In this document: in pieces, positions 1 through 5,504 of the stretch
Position numbering within the stretch: the stretch's first letter is position 1
Layout of the letters: the number at the start of each line of letters is the position of its first letter
NCBI GenBank assembly: GCA_950071955.1
Contig: CATMOC010000291.1
Location: 1 to 5,504, forward strand
Direction: 5' to 3'
Origin: an uncultured Mesorhizobium sp.
GTDB lineage: Bacteria; Pseudomonadota; Alphaproteobacteria; Rhizobiales; Rhizobiaceae
Length of the DNA stretch: 5,504 nt
Notes under the pieces: generated by a model
Database searches by the model: none
The model's input: the letters and a program-made list of their open reading frames with translations, nothing else
What the model was told of the DNA's origin: nothing
Translations under genes and position numbers: made by a program

Positions 1-444
1 CGGCACGATCGCCTTGCGGGCGCGGAATTTTTCGACCGTTTCAGCGGCGATAGCATCCAGATCTGCGCCGGTGCCCAGCTTGTCCTGCGGCAGTGCCTCG
101 TACAGCATCTTTGAGGCGCCTTCCATCGAGCCGACGAACACCGTGCCCAACCCACAGAGCCCCGCCGCGACTGCGGCCTGAAGCGATTCCGGCGCGCCCA
201 TATAGGTCATGCGCGCGGCCAGGGCGGACGGCGTGATACCATGTTCCACGAGCGTGATGACGATGGCGTTGAACACCCGGCTCTCCTCGGGCGGGGCCTT
301 GCGGCCCGTCAACTGGAGAAACGCCAGATCGCCGAGGTTCATGTGGCCCAGGATCTCGTTCGGCAGGTCGAGTCCGCGCACGCAGATCTTATCGGGTGTG
401 CTCCAGCCGATATTCGACGTAATTTTTTGTTTGCGCTTGCTCAT
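1..444 (-). CDS. Citryl-CoA lyase-like protein (citrate synthase superfamily), partial (C-terminus missing)
   Basis: Translating the minus strand from the ATG at 444 gives 148 codons without a stop up to base 1. The protein begins MSKRKQKITSNIGWSTPDKI. The pattern matches proteins annotated as citryl-CoA lyase, which split citryl-CoA into acetyl-CoA and oxaloacetate and share the citrate synthase fold. Marks are IGWSTPDKICVRG (12-24), GDLAFLQLTGR (38-48), ESRVFNAIVITLVEHGITPSALAARMTYMGAPESLQAAVAAGLCGLG (54-100) and FVGSMEGA (103-110). H68 in VEHG aligns with the citrate synthase histidine of the ADH motif (His274 in pig). Glu108 stands where synthases have the histidine of PLHGGA (His320), which argues for a lyase-type rather than a citrate synthase active site. 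The N-terminus is rich in Lys/Arg but has no signal peptide. The visible half is probably a little over half of a ~260-280 residue protein. The operon position suggests it cleaves an intermediate of the same pathway; the actual substrate may be a citryl-CoA analogue. Confidence 0.85.
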   Translation of the reverse strand, partial: MSKRKQKITSNIGWSTPDKICVRGLDLPNEILGHMNLGDLAFLQLTGRKAPPEESRVFNAIVITLVEHGITPSALAARMTYMGAPESLQAAVAAGLCGLGTVFVGSMEGASKMLYEALPQDKLGTGADLDAIAAETVEKFRARKAIVP

Positions 445-446
445 CA
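442..446 (-). promoter_or_regulatory. TGATG stop/start overlap coupling the SDR and citryl-CoA lyase-like genes
   Basis: The minus strand reads TGATGA: the SDR stop (TGA, 446-444) shares one base with the ATG (444-442) of the next gene. No good Shine-Dalgarno sequence is visible just upstream (the region reads GGGATCCGGTTTG), so translation of the downstream gene probably depends on terminating ribosomes from the SDR gene. Confidence 0.6.
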
Positions 447-1358
447 AACCGGATCCCAGGAAAAGACGTCCGCCGACACTTCAAGCGGCGTGAAATGCGA
501 CTTGAGCGCGGGAATGGCATGCTCGGCGATCGTTTCGGCGGTCCAGCCGTCGCCGGAATGCACCGAACGCACCGGTCGCGGCTGGCTCATCAGGAAGATC
601 TCGTTCATCCGAACGGCAAAGATCTGGCCCGAGATATCTGCGGCCTGATCGCTCATCAGATAGCAGGCCATCGGTGCGACCTTGGCGGGCGTCATCTTCT
701 TGATCTTCTCGACCCGCGCCTCCTGTTCCGGCGTGTCGGTCTTGATCGAGGAAATCATCCGGCTCCAGGCGAAGGGCGCGATGCAGTTGGACCGCACGTT
801 CCAGCGTTTGAGGTCGAGCGCGACGGATCTCGAAAAGGCCGCAATGCCCAGTTTGGCCGCCGAATAGTTCACCTGGGCGTAATTGCCGATCAGGCCCGAG
901 GTCGAGGTCATGTGCACCAGCGCGCCGCCTTCCTGCTGGCGGAAATGGTCGGCGGCGGCGCGCGAGGTATTGAAGGCGCCATAGAGATGTACCTTCACCA
1001 CCGCGTCGAAATCGTCATATGTCATCTTGTGAAAGAAGCCGTCGCGCAGGATTCCGGCGTTGTTCACGACTGCGTCGATGTGGCCGAATTCCTTCACGGC
1101 GGCCTCGATCATGGCTTGGGCAGCGTCGGGGTCGGTTACGCTGCCGCCATCGGCGATGGCGTCGCCGCCGGCCGCCTTGATCTCGTCCACCACCGTTTGC
1201 GCAGCGGTGATAGCTTGTCCGATGCCCTTGAGCGTCGCGCCCAAATCATTGACCACGACCGCCGCTCCCTCGACTGCCGCCATCAGCGCGATCTCGCGGC
1301 CGATCCCGCCGCCCGCGCCCGTGACCAGCACCACCTTCCCATCCAGCGTCTTTCCCAT
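444..1358 (-). CDS. SDR-family oxidoreductase, MFE-2/hydroxyacyl-CoA dehydrogenase-like, with C-terminal extension
   Basis: This is a 304-residue Rossmann-fold dehydrogenase, probably acting in the cytoplasm on a hydroxyacyl- or ketoacyl-CoA. The nucleotide-binding motif is TGAGGGIG (13-20). Asp38 in VVVNDLG (34-40) at the end of the second strand favours NAD(H). NNAG is at 99-102, and the catalytic set is S152 (TSTSG), Y165 and K169 (YSAAK). The segment VKVHLYGAF (121-129) has His124 where many SDRs have the tetrad Asn. A His here, the NDLG motif and IAPFAWSRM (193-201) resemble the dehydrogenase domain of peroxisomal multifunctional enzyme type 2. After the usual SDR end near residue 248 comes a further ~55-residue tail, including EIFLMSQPRPVRSVH (253-267) and ending VFSWDPV. 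I have seen similar tails in other bacterial SDRs of this type, so it is not a fusion. The substrate is inferred from context: a beta-hydroxyacyl-CoA of the same pathway. The stop codon overlaps the next gene's start. Confidence 0.88.
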   Translation of the reverse strand: MGKTLDGKVVLVTGAGGGIGREIALMAAVEGAAVVVNDLGATLKGIGQAITAAQTVVDEIKAAGGDAIADGGSVTDPDAAQAMIEAAVKEFGHIDAVVNNAGILRDGFFHKMTYDDFDAVVKVHLYGAFNTSRAAADHFRQQEGGALVHMTSTSGLIGNYAQVNYSAAKLGIAAFSRSVALDLKRWNVRSNCIAPFAWSRMISSIKTDTPEQEARVEKIKKMTPAKVAPMACYLMSDQAADISGQIFAVRMNEIFLMSQPRPVRSVHSGDGWTAETIAEHAIPALKSHFTPLEVSADVFSWDPV

Positions 1359-1364
1359 ATTAAT

Positions 1365-1370
1365 CCTCCT
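1365..1370 (-). promoter_or_regulatory. Strong ribosome binding site (AGGAGG) for the SDR gene
   Basis: A perfect AGGAGG stands 6 bases before the ATG at 1358-1356 and directly abuts the stop of the lyase gene (minus strand TGAGGAGGATTAATATG). It fixes the SDR start and rules out the much longer upstream extension of that reading frame. It is the strongest Shine-Dalgarno sequence in the window. Confidence 0.85.
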
Positions 1371-2329
1371 CATTTCGCCTTGCGAAATTTGTCGAGCCCG
1401 CCGGAATGCATCACCCGGCCCATCAGAGGCGCGCCGATGATCTCTTCGGCCTTGACCGCGGCGGCGATCAGCTTGTCCAGGTCGATGCCCGTCTCGATGC
1501 CCAGCTCGTGGCACAGAAAAACCGCGTCCTCGGTGCAGACATTGCCTGCGGCGCGGGCGTTGCCGTGGCCGGCGAAGGGGCAGCCGCCAAGGCCGGCGAC
1601 CGAGCTTTCGAACATATCCACCCCCATCGACAACGCCGCATGGATGTTGGCGATGCCCAGCCCGCGCGTGTCGTGAAGATGCATTCCGATGCGCGCCCCG
1701 GGCGCAAGCTCGCGCAGGGCGCCGACCATGCGCTTGACCGCCTCTGGGTTGCCCCAGCCCATCGTGTCGGCGATCACGAGGATAGGTACCGGAATATCCT
1801 CTTCCTCGCAAAGTTGGAGGACAAAGCGGAAGTCGTTCAGGACCTGCTCCTGCGGAATCGGTCCCTGCAGGTTGCAGCCGAACGCGGTCATCACATAGGC
1901 CGCATCGACGGTGTAGCCCGCTTCCTTGTAGAGCCGCACCCACTCGCGCTGCCGCTCGCGCATCTCCGCTGAGGAGCAGTTGTTGTTTGCCTGTGCGAAA
2001 GCTTCAGACGGATAGAACAAAAGACGCGGGTCGATATCGACTTCATGCGCGGTCAACGCCTTGCGGAACCCCTTCTCGTTCAGCCAGAGCGAGGTGTATT
2101 TCACACCGGGCTTGCGCTTGATGCGCTGGAACAGCTCGCCCGTGTCGGCCATCTGCGGCACGTATCTGGGGCTCACGAAGCTACCCACTTGGATGCGCTT
2201 CAGCCCTGTATCGCTGAGCATGTCGATCAGTTCGATCCGCTGTTCGATCGGGTAGGTCTTGCTTTCGATCTGAAAGCCCTCGCGCGGGCCTTCTTCACGA
2301 AACTCTACGAACTTGGGAAAGTCGGTCAT
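1370..2329 (-). CDS. HMG-CoA lyase-like enzyme (DRE-TIM metallolyase superfamily) with a variant metal site
   Basis: Classical HMG-CoA lyase splits HMG-CoA into acetoacetate and acetyl-CoA in leucine breakdown; this 319-residue protein is a clear relative. It starts at the ATG overlapping the alpha-subunit stop (ATGA). Visible family marks, with human enzyme equivalents: EEGPREGFQ (12-20; human E-V-G-P-R41-D42-G-L-Q), SFVSPRYVPQMAD (50-62), D188 in ADTMGWG (human D204), the metal-binding pair H217 and H219 in MHLHDT (human H233/H235), and SSVAGLGGCPF (242-252) with catalytic C250 (human C266) and N263 (human N275). Two oddities stand out. The metal-ligand Asp of the RDG motif is Glu17, and the loop from Cys250 to Asn263 is 4 residues longer than in the human enzyme. 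I infer a lyase acting on a related 3-hydroxy-3-alkylglutaryl-CoA or HMG-CoA itself. Neighbouring carboxylase genes support a role right after carboxylation and hydration. Confidence 0.9.
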   Translation of the reverse strand: MTDFPKFVEFREEGPREGFQIESKTYPIEQRIELIDMLSDTGLKRIQVGSFVSPRYVPQMADTGELFQRIKRKPGVKYTSLWLNEKGFRKALTAHEVDIDPRLLFYPSEAFAQANNNCSSAEMRERQREWVRLYKEAGYTVDAAYVMTAFGCNLQGPIPQEQVLNDFRFVLQLCEEEDIPVPILVIADTMGWGNPEAVKRMVGALRELAPGARIGMHLHDTRGLGIANIHAALSMGVDMFESSVAGLGGCPFAGHGNARAAGNVCTEDAVFLCHELGIETGIDLDKLIAAAVKAEEIIGAPLMGRVMHSGGLDKFRKAK

Positions 2330-4341
2330 GCCTGTTCCTTTTCGAATGGTATGATCTCGGCGATCATCTGGCCGCGATCCACCATCATGCCTTTGGAAAC
2401 CGCAACATTCGCGGCGATCCCGGAGGCAGATGCCTTGATGGAGATCTCGAGCTTCATTGATTCCAGGACCGCTACGACATCGCCTTCCGCTACCGCGTCG
2501 CCCCCGGACACTTTGACGTCGACGATCATTCCGGTAAGCGGCGAGGCAACGGTCCGTTCGGCAGCGCTGTCGCCGCCGGCCGAGGCCAAAGGTGGTGCCG
2601 GGCGGAAGACAAGCCGCCCCGGCCCGGCGTCGATCTCGATCACCTCGGCATGAAGGCGCGCGGTTGCCACGTCTACCGTCTCGCCCTGCGCCACGCGCCA
2701 CCGGCCCGGCGCGATCTCACGGCAGGAGAAAGTGAGGGCGGCACCATCACTGCCGTAGACCGTGTAGGTGTCGCCGGAGCGGACCGGACCGACGCAGAGC
2801 TCCTCACACCTTCCCGCTGCGTCGGTCAGCATCACGCGCTGGCCCGCCTCCATCGCGTCGCCGCCAAGGCCGAGCCGCCAGTTGGTGAAGAGGTCGCGGT
2901 TCGACCAAGGTTCGGCGGCGCCGTCTGAGCGCCCGCGGGTGACGAAAAGCACCGCTGCCATGGCCTTCCAGAGCCGGGCGCCCGGCACTTTCGCCGCCGC
3001 GGTCAGATCGTCCAGCCGCTCGTCGATCCAGTGGGTGTGGACGTTCATTTTCTCGAAATCGGCGTTGCGGGCGAGCGCGGCGAGGAAGGCGCGGTTGGTC
3101 TCGACGCCTTCGACCGCGACATGATCCAGCGACAGCGCGAGCCGCGCCAGCGCCGTCTCGCGGTCGGGCGCGTGGATGATCAGCTTGGCGATCATCGGAT
3201 CGTAGTAGGGGGTGACGGCATCGCCTACCTCGACGCCGCTGTCGATGCGCAGACCGTCGGGCAGGCTCAACGTGGTCAGCGTGCCGGTGGAAGGAGCGAA
3301 TTGCATCGACGGGTCCTCGGCATAGAGGCGTGCCTCAACGGCGTGACCGTTGATTGTCAGATCGTCCTGCTCCAGGCCAAGGCCCGCACCCTCGGCAATA
3401 CGCAGATGCAGCGCCACGAGGTCGAGCCCGGTGATCACCTCGGTCACGGGATGTTCCACCTGGATGCGCGGGTTCACCTCGAGGAAAAAATATTCCTCGC
3501 CCGCCACCAGGAACTCCACCGTGCCGAGCCCGCGGTAGTCGAGCGTCTCCCCCAGCCGCACGGCGTCCTGGGCGATCCGTTCGAGCAGGTCGCGGGGCAG
3601 CCCCCAGGCGGGGGCTTCCTCGATCACCTTCTGATGCCGGCGCTGCAGCGTGCAATCGCGCTCGAAAAGATGCACGACGTGGCCCTTGCCATCGCCGGCG
3701 ATCTGCACCTCCACATGGCGGGCCTCGGGGAGGAACCGTTCCAGCAGGAGACCTTCCGAGCCGAAGGTAGACTTCGCCTCGCGCAGCGCACCCTCGATGT
3801 CGGTCATCAGGGTCTTTTCGTCTGCCACCAACCGCTGTCCACGTCCGCCGCCGCCGCCCACGGCCTTGAGCAGCACGGGCAGCCCCATCCGGCGCACTTC
3901 GGCGGCGATTTGATCGGGATCGGACAGGGCGCCCGCAGCGCCCGAGATCACCGGCAGGCCGGCCGCGATGGCGGCATCCTTGGCGCTGGCCTTGTCGCCG
4001 AACCGTTCCAGGGTTTCCGGCGTCGGTCCCATGAAGATCAGACCGGCGGCCTCGACCGCGCGGGCGAATTCGGGGTTCTCGGCGAGGAAACCGTAGCCGG
4101 GATGGACGGCGTCGGCCCCGGTGGCCTTCGCCGCGGCCAGCACGGCGTCGATGCGTAGATAGCTTTCCGAGGCCGGCCCGCCGCCGATGCAGATCGAGTG
4201 GCCGATCTCGCGCACGTGGAGCGCGTCGACGTCGGCTTCGGAATGTACGGCGACAGGCCGGACGCCCCGTGTCCGCGCCGTGCGGGCGATCCGGCAGGCG
4301 ATTTCGCCGCGGTTGGCGATGAGAAGCGTCTTAATCTTCAC
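2326..4341 (-). CDS. Acyl-CoA carboxylase alpha subunit: biotin carboxylase plus biotin carboxyl carrier domain (methylcrotonyl-/geranyl-CoA carboxylase type)
   Basis: The protein carboxylates its own biotin using ATP and bicarbonate and delivers it to the beta subunit encoded just upstream. It has 671 residues with a GTG start, the usual length for methylcrotonyl- or propionyl-CoA carboxylase alpha chains. The N-terminus is KTLLIANRGEIACRI. The ATP-grasp glycine loop is GGGGGRG (162-168), followed by RDCTLQRRHQK (228-238, with H236, Q237, K238), E276, E288, N290, R292, E296 and R338. These active-site positions coincide with E. coli AccC numbering, so the carboxylase should be active. Residues about 445-595 form the linker/BT-type region. 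The carrier domain spans about 598-667, with ESMKLE (627-632) and K630 as the biotinylation site. Deviations are Gln169 where Met is usual after the glycine loop, NPRIQVEH rather than NTRLQVEH, and ESMKLE rather than the common AMKM. A frame extension upstream to an ATG at 4431 overlaps the beta gene by 80 bases and lacks family similarity. Confidence 0.95.
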   Translation of the reverse strand: MKIKTLLIANRGEIACRIARTARTRGVRPVAVHSEADVDALHVREIGHSICIGGGPASESYLRIDAVLAAAKATGADAVHPGYGFLAENPEFARAVEAAGLIFMGPTPETLERFGDKASAKDAAIAAGLPVISGAAGALSDPDQIAAEVRRMGLPVLLKAVGGGGGRGQRLVADEKTLMTDIEGALREAKSTFGSEGLLLERFLPEARHVEVQIAGDGKGHVVHLFERDCTLQRRHQKVIEEAPAWGLPRDLLERIAQDAVRLGETLDYRGLGTVEFLVAGEEYFFLEVNPRIQVEHPVTEVITGLDLVALHLRIAEGAGLGLEQDDLTINGHAVEARLYAEDPSMQFAPSTGTLTTLSLPDGLRIDSGVEVGDAVTPYYDPMIAKLIIHAPDRETALARLALSLDHVAVEGVETNRAFLAALARNADFEKMNVHTHWIDERLDDLTAAAKVPGARLWKAMAAVLFVTRGRSDGAAEPWSNRDLFTNWRLGLGGDAMEAGQRVMLTDAAGRCEELCVGPVRSGDTYTVYGSDGAALTFSCREIAPGRWRVAQGETVDVATARLHAEVIEIDAGPGRLVFRPAPPLASAGGDSAAERTVASPLTGMIVDVKVSGGDAVAEGDVVAVLESMKLEISIKASASGIAANVAVSKGMMVDRGQMIAEIIPFEKEQA
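2336..2340 (-). promoter_or_regulatory. Ribosome binding site (AAGGA) for the HMG-CoA lyase-like gene
   Basis: AAGGA lies 6 bases before the ATG at 2329 and inside the last codons of the biotin carboxylase gene. With the overlapping ATGA junction at 2329-2326 (stop of alpha, start of the lyase), it supports this start and suggests translational coupling. Confidence 0.6.
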
Positions 4342-4349
4342 TGTCACCG

Positions 4350-4353
4350 CCTC
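4350..4353 (-). promoter_or_regulatory. Ribosome binding site (GAGG) for the biotin carboxylase gene
   Basis: The minus strand reads TGAGGCGGTGACAGTG. GAGG overlaps the TGA stop of the carboxyltransferase gene and sits 8 bases before the GTG at 4341-4339. A second in-frame GTG at 4347-4345 would leave only 2 bases after GAGG, so the GTG at 4341 is preferred. An AGGA at 4360-4357 could serve the earlier GTG, so that start is not excluded; it would add two residues. Confidence 0.55.
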
Positions 4354-5504
4354 ACATCCTGAACACGCCGAAATGGGTTTCGACCTTTGGCCGCCGTGAG
4401 GTGATGTCGAGCAGCAGCGCCATGACGTCACGGGTCTCGCAGGGCTCGATCACGCTGTCGACCCAAAGGTTCGAAGCGAAGTTGTAGGCGCCCTGGAAAT
4501 CCTCGTATTCCTTGCGGATAGGCGCCTTGAAGGCCTCTTCCTCCTCCTTCGTCCAGGTCTTGCCCTCGCGCTCGTTGATCTGGGCGCGCACCTGGGCCAA
4601 TACGCTCGCCGCCTGTTCCGGCCCCATGATAGCAGCGCGGCCGGTGGGCCAGGCCAACATCGCGTCGGGCTGGAAGGGGCGGCCCAACATGGCCAGATAT
4701 CCTGCTCCGTAAGAACCCCCGGTGATGATGGTGAACTTCGGCACCCGCGCCGAGGACATGGCGGTGATCATCTTGGCGCCCGCCTTGGCGATTCCCATCT
4801 GCTCGACCTCGCGGCCCACCATGAAGCCGTTGACATCGGCCAGGAACAGCAGCGGAATATCGCGCTGCACGCAGAGATTGATGAAATGCGTGGCCTTCAG
4901 CGCCGCTTCGACGAACAGCACGCCGGTATTGGCGAGAATCCCCACCTCGTGCCCGTGAATGCGGCCCCAGCCGGTCATCAAAGTGTCGCCGTAGAGCGGT
5001 TTGAACTCGTGGAAATCGCTGCCGTCGACCAGCCGCGCCACGATCTCGCGGTTCTCGGTGGGTACTTTGTGGTCCCGGCTGACGATGCCGTAGATCTCTT
5101 CTACCGCGTAGGCCGGGTCGCGCGGCGACGCCGGCGTCTTGCGCGGGGAGAGCTTCTCGCCCAGGTGCTTGACGATCTCTCGCGTAATGGCGAGCGCGTG
5201 GGCGTCGTCCTCGGCGAGATGGTCGGTCACGCCCGAGACCGAGCAGTGCATCTTGCCGCCGCCGAGGGTCTCGTTGTCGACCTTCTCCCCAGTGGCGGCG
5301 AAGGTGAGTTCCGGCCCGCCGAGATACATGAAGCCCTGGCCGCGCACGATGACCACCTCGTCGCAGAGCGCGGGGATATAGGCACCACCCGCGGTGCAGG
5401 GCCCCATGACCACGGCGATTTGCGGCACACCATCGCCAGACATGCCGATCTGTTGGTGAAAGATGGAGCCGAACTGGCCTTCGTCGGGGAAAAGGTTGGC
5501 CTGG
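4352..5504 (-). CDS. Acyl-CoA carboxylase carboxyltransferase (beta) subunit, methylcrotonyl-/geranyl-CoA carboxylase type, partial (N-terminus missing)
   Basis: This subunit moves the carboxyl group from carboxybiotin to an acyl-CoA, forming a cytoplasmic complex with the biotin-carrying alpha subunit encoded next. The reading frame stays open to the right edge, so the Met at 5443 is internal: the upstream residues QANLFPDEGQFGSIFHQQIG are typical of the family. 383 residues are visible; relatives have about 530, so roughly 150 N-terminal residues lie outside. Both crotonase-like halves show their oxyanion-hole glycine motifs: GPCTAGGAY (visible residues 34-42) and GGSYGAGYLAM (262-272). Further family marks are GGPELTFAATGE (62-73), the HCSVSGVTDH segment (86-95), NGFMVGRE (225-232) and the C-terminal FGVFRM. 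The stretch AWPTGRAAIMGPEQAA differs from the WPNARISVMGGEQAA usual in methylcrotonyl- and geranyl-CoA carboxylases. Family membership is clear. The substrate (methylcrotonyl-, geranyl- or another branched enoyl-CoA) is not. Confidence 0.93.
   Translation of the reverse strand, partial: QANLFPDEGQFGSIFHQQIGMSGDGVPQIAVVMGPCTAGGAYIPALCDEVVIVRGQGFMYLGGPELTFAATGEKVDNETLGGGKMHCSVSGVTDHLAEDDAHALAITREIVKHLGEKLSPRKTPASPRDPAYAVEEIYGIVSRDHKVPTENREIVARLVDGSDFHEFKPLYGDTLMTGWGRIHGHEVGILANTGVLFVEAALKATHFINLCVQRDIPLLFLADVNGFMVGREVEQMGIAKAGAKMITAMSSARVPKFTIITGGSYGAGYLAMLGRPFQPDAMLAWPTGRAAIMGPEQAASVLAQVRAQINEREGKTWTKEEEEAFKAPIRKEYEDFQGAYNFASNLWVDSVIEPCETRDVMALLLDITSRRPKVETHFGVFRM

Noticed and set aside
421..430. 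T-run (tttttt) as a possible terminator or promoter element
   Set aside because: No hairpin precedes it on the plus strand. On the minus strand it is the Lys/Gln-rich start of the citryl-CoA lyase-like gene, whose translation continues smoothly.
495..1676. Plus-strand open frame (393 codons) opposite the SDR and lyase genes
   Set aside because: It crosses two well-supported minus-strand genes and their junction, and shows no family motif. This is expected from third-position GC bias.
444..1943. SDR as a longer protein starting at 1943 (apparent N-terminal fusion)
   Set aside because: The extra 195 residues are an out-of-frame reading of the lyase gene, rich in Arg and Gly. The AGGAGG at 1370-1365 and the MGKTLDGKVVLVTG start mark the true N-terminus.
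1406..1972. Plus-strand open frame (188 codons) opposite the lyase gene
   Set aside because: It is an antisense shadow with no motif and is entirely covered by the conserved lyase.
3841..3862. GCC-rich tandem repeat (ccgccgccgccgccc)
   Set aside because: It encodes the polyglycine ATP-binding loop of biotin carboxylase; the repetition is explained by protein function.
3031..4158. Long plus-strand open frame (375 codons) opposite the biotin carboxylase gene
   Set aside because: It is an antisense shadow of a strongly conserved gene in GC-rich DNA. The translation is rich in His, Gln, Arg and Gly with no recognisable domain, and no Shine-Dalgarno sequence was noted.
4352..5443. Carboxyltransferase starting at the Met at 5443
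   Set aside because: The 20 in-frame codons before it encode conserved family sequence (ANLFPDEGQFGSIF), so the gene continues past the window edge.
1..5504. Simple assignment to the leucine/isovalerate (liu) operon
   Set aside because: No isovaleryl-CoA dehydrogenase or methylglutaconyl-CoA hydratase is in the window, the lyase has a variant metal site, and a citryl-CoA lyase-like gene is present. liu gene symbols were therefore not assigned.

Overview
This window is part of one compact minus-strand operon from a GC-rich bacterium. GC is roughly mid-60s percent by eye. The protein families and codon style suggest a proteobacterium, most likely alphaproteobacterial, but no marker gene is present to fix the taxon. 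All five genes read right to left, and the two outer ones run off the window edges. No RNA gene, mobile element, CRISPR array, terminator or gene-free stretch longer than 11 bases was seen.

Layout in transcription order (high to low coordinate): (1) the carboxyltransferase (beta) subunit of a biotin-dependent acyl-CoA carboxylase of the methylcrotonyl-/geranyl-CoA type, missing its N-terminus; (2) the matching alpha subunit, with biotin carboxylase and a C-terminal biotin carrier domain; (3) a 3-hydroxy-3-methylglutaryl-CoA (HMG-CoA) lyase-like enzyme of the DRE-TIM metallolyase superfamily; (4) a short-chain dehydrogenase/reductase (SDR) of the MFE-2/hydroxyacyl-CoA dehydrogenase-like type; (5) the N-terminal 148 residues of a citryl-CoA lyase-like protein of the citrate synthase superfamily. 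Gene 5 covers the left 444 bases. The four junctions are a 10-base gap, an ATGA overlap, an 11-base gap and a TGATG overlap, so the genes are almost certainly cotranscribed and partly translationally coupled.

The gene set implies catabolism of a branched acyl-CoA. The carboxylase would act on a 3-methyl-branched 2-enoyl-CoA, a hydratase (not in the window) would give a 3-hydroxy-glutaryl-CoA-type intermediate, and the HMG-CoA lyase-like enzyme would cleave it. The SDR would handle a hydroxyacyl/ketoacyl-CoA step. The citryl-CoA lyase-like protein suggests a second C-C cleavage giving acetyl-CoA and a 2-oxo acid. This resembles the leucine/isovalerate (liu) and acyclic terpene (atu) clusters but matches neither exactly. 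Three features make it worth a second look: the citryl-CoA lyase-like gene in this setting, a metal-site Asp-to-Glu change in the lyase, and non-consensus motifs in both carboxylase subunits. The true substrate cannot be read from sequence alone.
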